Below, piece by piece: positions 23,978 to 35,419 of a DNA stretch of 64,000 nucleotides. Positions within the stretch are counted from its first letter, which is position 1; the number at the start of each line of letters is the position of its first letter. The notes below the pieces were generated by a model. That model searched no databases. It was given only the letters and a program-made list of their open reading frames with translations, and was not told where the DNA came from. Position numbers and translations under genes: made by a program. This DNA comes from Girardia tigrina (taxonomy: Eukaryota; Platyhelminthes; Tricladida; Dugesiidae): positions 4,967 through 68,966 of the forward strand of contig MQRK01240841.1 of assembly GCA_001938485.1 (NCBI GenBank), in the 5' to 3' direction.

Positions 23978-24523
23978 CAGTGTGCCCAATGGAAAACTAA
24001 AGGATTTTATGAAAGGAAAGTGCATTTAATTAAACACATGATAAATGCAAACAATTATATTTACATAAATAGTTGCTTGCTGTTTAGAGGTGTTCAAAAT
24101 GTCTTCCAACATTGTGTCAAATCTTTTGAAGACCTTGAATCAACGAAGCTGTGACCTTGAGAATGACTTCCATGTCGATGTTATGTCATGCGAATAGTAA
24201 AGCACTTTTAAGTTCATCAACCGTGACAATATCGTTGCGTACAACTTGCAAATTTTTTAGAAGAATTTCCGAGACACTATGGTTCATAACCTTTAGGTCG
24301 GAACTGTTCTATGGCAACTCAGAAGGCCTGATGATTTGAGATGTGTTCTTCTCTAACCAATTAACTGTAGCCGTAGCAGTTTGAGGTTTTGCCCCGTCTT
24401 AATTAAATAAATAAAATCCTTTGGGTTTATTTTTGTAATTATAAATTTATTTGCCTTTATCACGTGTTTAATTAATTACACTTTTGTTTCATAAAATCAT
24501 TTGGTTTTCTACTGGGTGCCCTG
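23978..24523 (-). mobile_element. Deleted Tc1/mariner-superfamily element with transposase remnant
   Basis: The left end CAGTGTGCCCAATGG and the right end (read inward, CAGGGCACCCAGTAG) form matched inverted repeats of about 45 bp. They share GAAAAC and GATTTTATGAAA and are flanked by TA on both sides. Between them, the minus strand from about 24400 to 24060 reads DGAKPQTATATVNWLEKN and then LLKNLQVVRNDIVTVDELKS, the last part of a DDE transposase of this superfamily with stops. The whole element is about 546 bp, so most of the transposase has been deleted. Confidence 0.7.
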
Positions 24524-25199
24524 TACATTATGTTAACAACGTAGCTGTTGACTATTTATATAATATTTATATTATGAATACGAGCATCATAAGTTCTTAT
24601 GGAGTAAATAATAGTATTTAAAAAAACTTATGTGATGGCTAAACAATGTTTCGAATAAAATAGGAAACTTTAAAATTCTCTTTCTAGGTTAGTAGTTAAA
24701 TTAATGAAAAAACATTAAAACTCCCGTTTTAAGGAAAAGCAATTTGAGATGAAATTTAAAAGAAACTCATTGAAAAGTAATACAAAAAAACTAATGACCA
24801 GTATTTATCTTTTTTAGAAATATATTTTTGTAATAAAAACAATGAGATATTTATATGTAAAACAGAAGAGCGATTGTGATGTTTAATTATGTTTATCATT
24901 TATTTATAGGTTATTATTAATTTGTTTAATGTAGTTCTTTTGTAAATGTATCACCCAGGGATTCGATCTTCGTTAAGCATTCGTTTCATATGCGCATTAT
25001 ATATTTTTTAAAAATAATAAATAAATTATCGTAGCAAAAATATAAAATAACAGTTATTTGAAAGCCTATGTTTTCGATAATAACCTAATTAAGGATTACT
25101 TTCGAAAAAGCGTTCTAATTGCTAGGTTGATGAAAACATTCATGCACCATGTTAAAAGAGAATTTTTTAAATAATTCTGTGTATGCATTCATTCATTTT

Positions 25200-26324
25200 G
25201 TACTAAATTGGACCTTGAACAACTTAACAACAACCTTTCGATGATTTACCATCTGACTATCCAGAATACATAAATCAATGGTGCTAAAGAAACGAGCTCC
25301 AATAAGTTAATCTAGCATTTCCTCGATGTTAGACATCGGATAAACTTGTCTTTTGATCACTTTATTTAATTGCCTAAAATCCAAAGAAAGTCTAATTTCC
25401 TGTTTGTCTTTTTTTCACATACAAACCATAGGTGTGTTCCAGGATGAATTGCATCGTTTTATTATGTTGTTGTCTTCCAGATTTTTCATCAATTCCTCAA
25501 TTTTATTTTCTAAATTTGCTGGTTGTCTTCTTGGTTTCAATAAAATGGGATCACCCTTTGTAACAATTGAATTTTTCAAAAGTTTTTTGCAACCCACATC
25601 CCATTTATATGCTATAAATATACCAATTTCTGCTAACATATCTCTCTTTCTGACAGCTCCAACAAACAACTGAGTTTCTCGAATGTTTATTGTTTGCATG
25701 ATTCCATTTTGTTCTTTCCATAAGTAGTTTTACTAACCGTGAATTTGAAAATTGTTGGTGCTTTTGTACGATTTTGGCAAACATTTCTTTTCGATTGACT
25801 GCTGATATTTGAATTGATTCTTCTTCTCTTTCAATACTGTCAATCTTCCGAATAACTTATTTGATCTGATCCACGTTATTGGTATCTCGTAAACGTAATT
25901 CCCTTTTGATAGTGCTATTCTTAATACAATATACCAAAAAATACGCCATTAATTCTTTGTCATCCCATTTAATTTGACATTAATTATTTTAAACTATTTT
26001 TCCAATTTTATCGAAGTACAAATTTGCTCCATCCGAACCTTTTTCGTATGAATATAAATTCATAAAATCTTGTATTAACGATGAAGGTTTTGAAAATGCC
26101 ATTCTGAGTCTTTCCTCGAACTCCACGATATTTGGGTCCACTTGTTCATAGACTGCAATTAAATCTCTGGAATGAAATGCCTTAACCATAATTCCTTTTA
26201 GATTTGGGTCGGTGCCAGGTACTTCGAAAAATCTTCTACATTCTTCAATAAATTCTTCTAAGTTATTTTCTTCGTTGTAAGTTTCGGTAACCAGATTCTT
26301 CCAATAACTGAACGTGGTCGCCAT
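25200..26324 (-). mobile_element. Ty3/gypsy fossil: gag followed by start of reverse transcriptase
   Basis: The minus strand from 26324 to about 25980 encodes a retrotransposon gag capsid region (MATTFSYWKNLVTETYNEEN, VEFEERLRMAFSKPSS). A degraded stretch follows. Then comes the beginning of reverse transcriptase (DPILLKPRRQPANLENKIEE, CNSSWNTPMVCM and the following LSLDFRQLNK block). The protease region between them is not recognisable. It is a fossil with several breaks and an internal loss. No LTR was identified. Confidence 0.8.
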
Positions 26325-26689
26325 TTTAGTCGATATCTAAATGAAATTAACAATACGAATTCAAACTTGTTACCAGAAATTTATTCGGATTAAAAGAAAA
26401 CATAAAACATGCGAGAATTAATTACGAAATAATTGGAACCATATTTATTAAATTTTAAATAAATTAATAAAGATTTGAATGAAAATTCTAAACAATAATT
26501 TGATAATAATAATTTTTAATACTTATATTCTGCCTAACAATTACTATGAGGTAAGCAATGGATTTGTCACATTCAAAGTACCATAATGCAGATAATTTAT
26601 GATACTCCAATGCATATTTACCTATGTTAGATATTTCTAATCGAAAATCAATTACCTCGTAGCAAATAGAAATGCGGATGAAAATGCTT

Positions 26690-26860
26690 TTACAAAACCA
26701 GTATTGTAAGAGCATTGACACAATTACTATCAAAATAATTATTAACATCAAATTTACAGTCATCAGAACTCTCGGAAGGTTTTTCATCATTTAACGTCAT
26801 TCTTATTGGTTTTTACTTTTCTTTTTCGTAAAGATTATTCGAACATCGTTTTATTAATCT
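26690..26860 (-). mobile_element. Ty3/gypsy gag start and leader remnant
   Basis: Read on the minus strand, the sequence around 26800 (caataagaatgac...tgatgaaa, cttccgagagt, tgtcaatgctctta) matches the gag start regions at 5976 and 58055. The upstream leader segment with gttcgaataatc matches too. It is a broken fossil belonging to the same subfamily, truncated after about 40 codons of gag. Confidence 0.6.
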
Positions 26861-27539
26861 TTCTTAAATATTCTTAAAAATTAAAAACTCTACATAAATT
26901 TATATTTTAATTGATTAATAAAATATTTTATCAATTGATAAAAAGTATTTTAAATTTCAATTTATTAAAATTTTAGAGGCACAAATATATTATAAAAAAT
27001 CTTCTTTAAAATTTAAGAAATTATAAAAATGTCTTTTAAGTAAATATCTTAAATTCCATTTTTAGGAAATATCAATTTGAATATTTTTTTGTAAAAAAAT
27101 AGTTTTATAATAAAATTAATAAAAAATTGTGTATTGAATGGCTCTACGACACAACACTCAACGTATAACTACTCAAGTGTATTTATTTTGCTAATTGTAA
27201 TTTTTATGCAATAATTATATTCTTTTATGTATTATAAAAATTTATATTTTTATCCATTCATCAGTACTCTGTTAATATTTAATGTCTATAAAAATTGGTC
27301 ACTTCATCGATATCTTCTATTTTATCATTTTGCGAAACAAATGGAAAATAATGATATAGAATAGTTTACATATAAATTATTTATTCTTGTGAAATATAAT
27401 TTGTTGAAATGTAGAATAACATATCGTTACCATTTTACAATTACATTTATGTATCTTGTAAATTAATATATAAATAAATTAGGACAAATAAACGACTAAA
27501 ACAAAACCATTATTTCCAATATTAATTCACGCATTTATT

Positions 27540-27790
27540 TATCTAAATATATGAAAAACATAATCATTTTCATCTGCTTCCATGTTCCTCCAGGATTTTT
27601 CAAAGCTCATTAAAACATTACTACAAGTTTTAACATTGATCATTGATATTTCAGCAAAGAAGTATGGAGGTATAATGTGTCCTTCTTTGCTGACAACATC
27701 TAGTACCATAATATAGATGATAACTTTGATGTGCATGATGATGAGAATCCTTTCTTGGTTTCTGCATGTCAGGTTGTAGTGACCACAGTT
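27540..27790 (-). pseudogene. Tc1/mariner-superfamily transposase fragment
   Basis: The minus-strand frame IMVLDVVSKEGHIIPPYFF followed by MINVKTCSNVLMSFEKSW corresponds to the middle of the catalytic domain of this superfamily (the pattern MVxGxVSxxGxxxPPxFF ... VNxxxYxxVL). Neither catalytic aspartate block is present beyond this, and no terminal repeats were found. Confidence 0.65.
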
Positions 27791-27969
27791 TTACCCATTA
27801 AAATTTTTGAAGCAGTAAAGATACATTATGCAAAATTAAACAATTAAAATAAAGAAATAAAAAAATTAACTTTACCTTAAACTTTATAATCGGTTATTCT
27901 TAACATCGCAAAATCAAAATTAATTGATCACAAAAATTGATTAAAATATATTAAAAAACAAAAAACTTT

Positions 27970-28160
27970 TCGTCAAAATATATTGTGATAATTTCGACGG
28001 ATCAACCGTCATCATCAGACTGAATTAACAATGATATACTCGCGTTTATATATCAAAGCAATATTTATGTAATCATTATGTCATTTAAATCATGAAAATA
28101 CTTTCAATAAAGTTGAAGAGGATGGTGTTTGGACATTGATTTTAGGATCAAAAGTTTAAA
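27970..28160 (-). mobile_element. Penelope-like 3' end with hammerhead-like hairpin
   Basis: On the minus strand, DPKINVQTPSSSTLLKVFS and a stop match the endonuclease C-terminus at 18545-18880. The 3' untranslated region follows, then a hairpin at 28019-27970: CTGATGA, one extra U, a GACGG/CCGTC stem and GAAA. Only the last codons and the 3' region remain. The first core block here is the textbook CTGATGA. Confidence 0.7.
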
Positions 28161-28266
28161 GATCAAAAGTTGTTTTTTGAAAAATTCCTTGTCGTCATTT
28201 TTTAAATATTTATATAAAATATATTAATCATTTTCTTATAGAAAATGGTCAATAGTAACAAAATTA

Positions 28267-28481
28267 CCGTATTTTCCGGTATATAACGCGCACCTATTGT
28301 ATAACTCGCAGCTCTTAATTTTTGGCATCCCTTTTTATGTATAGATAACGCATAGCAGGCATGGTGATATACCTAAGATATATACATCGTTATCCATAGT
28401 ACAGGATTCACAGTTCAAATTTTGACAAAATTTTACATTTTTGTATAGATAACGGTGCGCGTTATCTACCAGAAAATACGG
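28267..28481. mobile_element. Short TA-flanked inverted-repeat element (MITE-like)
   Basis: The 215-bp block begins CCGTATTTTCCGGTATATAA and ends with the inverse (TTATCTACCAGAAAATACGG), giving about 30-bp terminal inverted repeats including GCGCACC/GGTGCGC. TA is present on both sides. There is no coding capacity. TA target duplication is the Tc1/mariner superfamily habit, so it is probably a non-autonomous member. Confidence 0.75.
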
Positions 28482-28489
28482 TACTAAAA

Positions 28490-29200
28490 ACTAATTTTGT
28501 TTGAATAATCAAATTTCTAACGTGGAAATTAAAAATGGTGGTTTATAATGAAATACTGAAAATAATACAATAAATTTTATTTCTTAATCGCCTTTCGAGT
28601 TGAATTCGTTCAATTTAAAAAATTAAAAACCGAACCAGTCAATGCTTCAAAAGTATGTAAAAAAGTATCAATTACCGTTTCGTCAAAAGTTTTCGACCTT
28701 CCGAGCATTTATGACCACTATGCAGGTGATGGTTTTTTCTATTCACCTTTTGAACCTTTTCAAAAATGTTCTCATCGGAGAAGAATTTTGACATTTTTGT
28801 GTCCAAGTCTCATCACTCTTTCTTATTGATTCCTAGGATGTGAGCTGTTCTTAAAAAATATGACTTCATTTTCTCCCAAAAATATGATTTTGTGAATCAC
28901 ACCCATTTGTTGGTCATATAATGCATTAATGTGCCGGTGTAAGTGTTTGAGAAATGAATAAAGTTGAGGCATAAAAAAGTTTCCTTAATTTCATTATACC
29001 TCTTATTTATTCGGTAAACAAAGCTCTTTCAAAGCTTCCAAATCAAAATCAAGTGTACATACACAAAAGCGTCAAGCTATTTATTTTTCATGTTTATACT
29101 TTATGACTCTAAAGATATTTTAGACATTATACAAGTAAATATTAATGTACAAAGTTCATTAGTTTCCCTGTAATATAGTTTGAGCTAATTTATCGGTGCC
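28490..29200. other. Moderately AT-rich, unresolved
   Basis: Minus-strand frames in 28640-28960 (for example HINALYDQQMGVIHKIIFLG) look like decayed protein, but no family was recognised. Confidence 0.3.
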
Positions 29201-29204
29201 AGCC

Positions 29205-31080
29205 TAAAAGAGAAGGCAAAATGGACATTCTGTCCCACCCCAATGGGAGGGTTTACCAGTTGCCATGGAAACGGTTACCATAGCAACGGTCGTGGTTAAC
29301 ATGGCAACGGTTCCGGTCACCTTAGCAACGGTTCCCATCACCCTAGCAACGGTTCCCATCACCCTAGCAACTGTTCTGACCACCCTTGCAACGGTTTCGT
29401 TCACCCTGGCACCGGTAACCAAGGGACGTTTTTCATTAGCAACGGATGCAGTGATTCAAGGTGCTTGTAATCATGATAACGGTTACCGTATCCATAGCAA
29501 CCGTGACCCTTTCTTTAGCAACCGAAGAAAAAAGTGCTAATCGATCGCTGCAGTGCCCAGATGTGTTTATCGATATTTTTAAAGTGCTAATCGATAGTAC
29601 ACATTGTGCCGCACATTTCTAATGTACAGTGCTTTTAATGTTGCACATGTGCAAAAGTGCAAAAATCAATACATTAAATTTTTTAAAAGTACTAGTGTCA
29701 AAAATCGATATCATGTGCTTGATGCACATTTCGTTTTTAATGTATCACTTGTAATAAATAGACACAAGGCGGGACTTTGAATTGTTAATTCTCTAAATAT
29801 AGTCGAATTTTGTACAAAATAATGTAAATTATGTTTTATACTTTGCTGGCTAGACTAGGCTATGGACATTCCACCTCACTTTACTCTATAATACACAACA
29901 TATCAATAATCGATTAGTTTACGTATCTTCAAAAATCTAAGATCCTATTCCGACTATTAATCTATGGGTTTCTATACATGTGTTCAGACAGATTTTCGAT
30001 ATCTTACTTCCTTCGACCTCTGCCTAGCTCTTTTATATAAAAAGCATAAATATAGTACACTTTGCACAATTGTGAACTTATTGATTTTGCACACTTGCAC
30101 ATGTGAAGTATTGTTTAACACATGTTCATTATTGATTAGCACATGTGCAGTATTGATTAGCGAGTTTATACGAATGTAGTATTGAATTTTGCACTTTTTT
30201 CTGTAATTTTGGTGGTTTTACATGTTTTCAATGATCTTTAAGGTGTTTTTCATGGTTTTAAAGGTAACGGTGATGGTTTCTAAGGTGTTTTCGATTGTTT
30301 TATATATAGTATTAAAAGGTTATGTATCATGGTTACGGTAACCAAGGTACGTGTGATTGTTAGTGAGGTACATTAAATGATATGGAATCTGAATGTACGT
30401 ATATAGGTTACTATTCAAAAGCATTAGCACTTTTTGAAATTCTGCTTTCTTCTGTCTCTAAAATCGATGTGCATTTTGTGTAAATATACACATTATGTTA
30501 ATTATAGGAAAAAGTAATCAATATTTGAAAATTCTAATTGCACATTCAGATAAAAAATCAAAATGTGCATCAAACACATGATATCGATTTTTGACACTAG
30601 TACTTTTAAAAAATTTTATGTATTGATTTTTGTACTTTTGCACATGGGCAACTTAAAAAAGCACTGTGCTAATACATTATAAATGTGCGGCACACTGTGC
30701 ACTATCGATTAGCATTTTAAAAATATCGATAAGTACATCTGGGCACAGTGCAGTGATCGATTAGCACTTTTTTCTACGGTTGCTAGGGAAAGGATTAGGT
30801 TGCTATGAATACAGTAACCGTTAACATGGTTACAACCACCTTGAATCACTGTATCCGTTGCTAATGAAAAACGTTCCTTGGTTACCGTTGCTATGCTAAT
30901 TAAGACCTTGGTTACCGTTACCCAGGGAACCGGAACCGTTGCTACCTAGGCTAGGGTAATCGGAACCGTGCTAGAGTGATCATAAACCGTTGCTATGGTA
31001 ACCGGAACCGTTGCCATGGCAACGGGTAACCCTCCCGGGGGGTCTTTTGTGGCAGAATGCCCATTTTCCCCCTACTGCCT
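29205..31080. mobile_element. Element with long inverted repeats (~540 bp) and tandem GTTGCYAnGG motifs
   Basis: Positions 29205-29745 and 30551-31080 are inverted copies of each other. From each end inward come a gcaaaatgg-type tip, a GGGAGGGTT block and a tandem array of about 24-bp units built on AGCAACGGTTCC (with GTTGCCATGGMAAC at the outer edge). Next comes a zone with repeated GTGCTAATCGAT and ATCGATATTTTTAAA, then GTACTAGTGTCAAAAATCG. The centre (29746-30550, ~805 bp) has further TTGCACATGTG and GTAACGG repeats but no protein-coding frame. No autonomous transposase is visible. The ends are not sharp enough to read a target duplication. It resembles a fold-back or long-TIR non-autonomous DNA transposon. 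Confidence 0.65.
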
Positions 31081-32009
31081 AAACATTCATACTGAAAAAG
31101 AATGGTTGGTTTAAGTAGTTTTTACCCCAATTTATCTGGGTCAACTTATTTATTTATATTTTTTAATTATTTATGTTGGGTTGCTCTAACAAGGAATGCA
31201 GATTTTTTTCTATTCTTTTTAAAAATATTATCTGCATACTTTATTATTTTTATATGAATTATTTTTAAGACAGCTTGATTTATCTCGATTTCAAAACAAT
31301 AAAAATAAAAACAATTCATGCAAAAAAAGAAAATTAGATGTTTAATTTATAAAAATATTTAATTAAAATTAAAATATTAAAAAGATATTAATTAAAATTA
31401 ATTTTAAACACTTTTATTTAAAACAAAATAAAATGAGAACAAATAAAATAGAAAGTATTTCTAATTCAATTTTTAAACAATTAAATTAAATTAATGAAAC
31501 AAAATATTCCATTTTAATTTACATTTTAATTAGATTTAGATTCAGAAATTTGAAAAATATTCAAATAATAAAAATTTATTTTTCTTTATATATATTTAAA
31601 CATAAATAAATTAATTTTTGAATATTTTTTAGAGATTTCAGAAAAAATATTAAAACATATTTTAAAAACAAGCCATAAAAAATTTTCCATGTAAATATAT
31701 TTAATTATTTATAAATTTATTTCATTGAAAATATTTTTTTAAATGGAATTTATAAACAAAAATATTTTATATTTTTTGGGGAAAAAAATATATTTTTTAA
31801 TTAATATTTCCAAAAATTAAATAATAAATTGAGTTATAAAACAAGAAAAATTATTTATTTGTGTAGTGAATTTTTTCTAATTTAAATTAAATTTATATCC
31901 CATTGAAAATCGATATGTTTTAAATTTGATGAAAGTGAAAAGAAATTTAAGGGACCTGATAAATCAAAACCATGATTTATAAAGTTCTTTATGAATTTCT
32001 TTATTATAA

Positions 32010-32660
32010 ATAATTATATAGTTGGAGCTAGGTCTGGTGAGTATTTAGGATGATGCAGAAGTTCCAACTTGAGTTCTTGTAGTTTTGACACGGTCTTAAG
32101 TGCAGTATGTGGTATTGTATTGTCGTGGAGCAAGATGGAAATCAACCTGTTTACCAAACGCGGCTGTTTTTCTTTGAGTTTCTGCATCACATCTTTCAAT
32201 AGGTTGATGCAGACATCTGCTTTGGTTAGCGAACAGGTTTCATGAAGTCATAATGGATTACACCTGCTGCAGACCACAAATCATTCACTATTAGTTTCTT
32301 TTGATAATTTTGTACTTTGGATAATGTTGTAGGGCTTTGTTCGTATCCACCCAGATTACTTAACATTTTAAATTATCATTTTAGATCAACTTTCATCACA
32401 AGTGACTGTAATCGCAATTTTAGCGACAAAGCATCATCAAGGAGTACTTAAGCACTTTCATTTCTGATTTTCGTTCAACTCATGTGAAATCCTCTTCCCC
32501 AATTTGAGCCAAGTGATTCAATATTGTTTACTTTGTAACAGCAAATGTAAGCGATAAATCATGAGTTCTTTGTGATGAATCCACCTTCATGGTTACTTTC
32601 AGTTCATCATTGTCTACCCCTATTTTCGGGTGATCCCGAGACTCATTAAGGTTAAAATTA
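32010..32660 (-). pseudogene. Mariner transposase remnant, copy A
   Basis: Minus-strand frames read, in order, LNHLAQIGEED (N-terminal DNA-binding part), QSPTTLSKVQNYQKKLIVND, LWSAAGVIHYDFMKP, VMQKLKEKQPRLVNRLISIL, LHDNTIPHTAL and HHPKYSPDLAPT. This is the order of a mariner transposase (the HDNARPH and SPDLAPTD blocks of the DD34D group). The copy is truncated at the second half of the catalytic domain near 32014, contains stops and frame changes, and has lost its 3' end. It belongs to the same family as the copy at 53460-55300, judged by the shared KLKEKQPRLVN segment. Confidence 0.85.
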
Positions 32661-33377
32661 CCTTTTAGAAATTTCCTTTAAAAATTAAAGACTCTGTTGT
32701 TTATTAGCAGACTATACTATTGATTTTATATATATTATATACTATTGATGTTTCTCATGCTTTCCACGTAAAAAAAATCGTACTTCATTATAGTTTGAAT
32801 TCATGTCTTTTCCATTTTTTAAAATACTGATAATTACAATTATTATTTTACAAAATCTCTTTTTGAAAGTTTGGTGTAATTGTAGCAAATAAGAAATCTA
32901 TGAAAATACATATATCATTGCTTATTTTCTTTATATATCAATTTTTTTATTTTATTTTATTAAAAATCTTTCAGAAAAAAACATGAATTTTAGACTCCCT
33001 TTTGAGAAAAGAGTTGCAGTAATTTGAGAAATTTGAGATAAGTTGAGTCTGACTATCTCTTCATATTGAATTTTTGTAAGCCAAAGATAAATTATTTAGT
33101 TTAGAAATTGAAAGAAACTTGTCATCATTTAAAACTCGATAGATAAGTCTGAATTTCAATAATAATCAATGGTTATAGGGAAAACTGGGAAAATAGTGGA
33201 AAATACACTCGGTGATTGCGTTTACCATTCTTCTTCAATAATGACTTGGTGGTAGATTTTACATTCCCAATAGTTTATTTAAGTTCAGTGAAGTTCTGAC
33301 TTATAAATACAAAAGTATTCGCTTACAAACGTTGGACATACAATTCTCTATATTGACTGTGATTAGTTACTTAATTA

Positions 33378-34835
33378 CAGGGGCGTAGCCAACGCTAATC
33401 AATAGAGGGGGCTGCTGGAAATTTAGGGGGGACTCATTTTGGTATCATTTATTAAAATGTGACTCTTCTTAAGAAAGTACTCGATTACAATACTGATTAA
33501 GAATAATTGAAACAAAATTTGCTATTTAATTTTTTCAGTTTTTATGACAATATAACATAAAGTATGATAATTATAATTGTAATTTCCGGTTTTTGTTTGA
33601 GTTAAATCTTTGGAGCAATTTTTCCATATTGATACATTTGGCTCGATTTAATTAAAAAGCTAGATATACCAAATCGAACAGACGAGCGTTATTATCGACC
33701 GTCTTTGAGGCCTGTTAATGCAAGTTAACACGGAATAAGTCGATTCGCACGAGCTGTGTTGCATCCAAAGGCTGCTACACTGGCTAGCAATTTGTATTTT
33801 TCTTCAAATGCAACTCGCCGTTCATATATTGCCTGGAAGGATAAATACAAAACAAAAGATATCAATAGAAGCATTAAAAACTCAATTTTATCAAGAAAGG
33901 ATCCAAATGAGCGTTTTTATCCAAATAGCTCTTAACCACAACGAACTCTTCCCTTGAGGGTTGATTATTCCAAGGGAAACGAAAGGTTTTAATTTAAAGA
34001 AGTCCATATCATTTATTGATGATATCACCGTATGTAGTTCATCATTATCATGAAATCTGTGTTTAATCTCACTGTAAACAATGAATATCGTCCATAATAC
34101 GCTGCTTGCAATGACTCAATGGTGTTTCTACTTGAATTGGGTGATGACATAATCTCTTAAACTTTTCATTTCAGTTTATTACCGCTTTACATTATTAAGA
34201 AATTATTCTTCATTTTCTGACAACAACAACTGAGATTCTTGTTTGTATTATTTGAAAATTTTCTGTTTATCTGAGTTTAGATTTTGCAGCAAAGGTAGAG
34301 TTTATGATTTTCATGGTATCGTTAAGACCAATTTCTCAACGTTAGAGAATTTTGTCTGTGGATTCAACTAATCTCAATTTACATTTTATCTTGATTAAAA
34401 CAATACGGAAATCGATATCGCTTAAAACTTTTATCGATCCTTCAGTGAGAGCTACGTCATTTCCACCAACATTGGTTGATTGTATTTGTTTTAATGTTTG
34501 AAGAATTTCAGCATAATTGCTTAATATGATACTGGTAATTTTCAAATTGTCCTTGCCATCGATGCTCCAATAACCGTGGAACTTTATCACCTTAATAAAG
34601 TGCTGCAATTCTAGGATGTGAGAGGAATGCATGTAGCACATTGGTCGAAATATAGCTTCAAAATACTAACTCTGGAAGTAGCTTTTACTATCACCAGATG
34701 AAGCCGGTGATTGAAACAGTGAAAGTATGGTATTTTCCTTTGAAGTTTGACGTTTATCTTTGCTTGGAAGTCTCCAAATGATCCACTCATTATTCTAGCC
34801 CCATCGTACCATTGACTAAGCAGATTATGAGGAGA
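33378..34835 (-). pseudogene. hAT-superfamily transposase remnant
   Basis: Minus-strand frames give WYDGARIMSGSFGDFQAKI, then HCFNHRLHLVIVKA (the classic DGAxxMSG ... HCxxHRLNLV blocks of DUF4371/ZMYM-like hAT transposases). The middle segment is GYWSIDGKDNLKITSIILSN, and further decayed pieces follow down to about 33400. The 3' tip caggggcgtagccaacg at 33378 looks like a hAT terminal repeat. The 5' terminal repeat and the N-terminal zinc-finger region were not found. There are many stops; the longest intact piece is 34342-34641. Confidence 0.75.
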
Positions 34836-35419
34836 TAATTAATTTTTGGTTCGCTGATCCAAATTTAAATATATTTAAAAAAGATTATTTTGAATTAAAA
34901 TCAAATTGAAAATTTAAAAAATTAAGTAGAATTATTGACGTATTTTAGATTATAATTTAAAAACATTCTTTACAAATTTATTTTGAATTAAAATATTATT
35001 TTAATAGAAAAATTAGTTGATCAAAACAGATAAAAGATAAAACAGTATTTTTAAAAATAATTTAAATCTGATTAAAAAACTTTATTATTATTTGTAAAAA
35101 TGTATTTTCAAATTTTAAATTAATTTAATGATAAGATTAAAACATTAAATATTTAAAAAATAAAAAATTGAATATTAAATATAACGTATTTTTAAAATTT
35201 CTAAAATAATAAAATCTTAAAAACGGTTTTTTAAAAAAAAACAGTGCAAAATTACAAAAACATCATATAAGATTTTAATTGAAATAATAATTATTGTATT
35301 ACTGAATAATTATAATATGAAATAAAAAATAATCGATAAACATATGGAACAGGAATTTAAAAAAAATAATAATACTTTACTCACCGAACGACGGATAATT
35401 TTATGATAATAATTATAAT

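Noticed and set aside
26488-26790. 100-codon minus-strand frame with a hydrophobic start, at first reminiscent of an insect odorant receptor
   Set aside because: Its first part is the out-of-frame reading of a Ty3/gypsy gag start that matches 5976 and 58055 at the nucleotide level; the rest has no receptor motif.
29204-29540. Overlapping open frames on both strands (repeated TLATVPI on plus, ARVMGTV on minus)
   Set aside because: They translate the tandem 24-bp units of the long-inverted-repeat element; periodicity explains the lack of stops.
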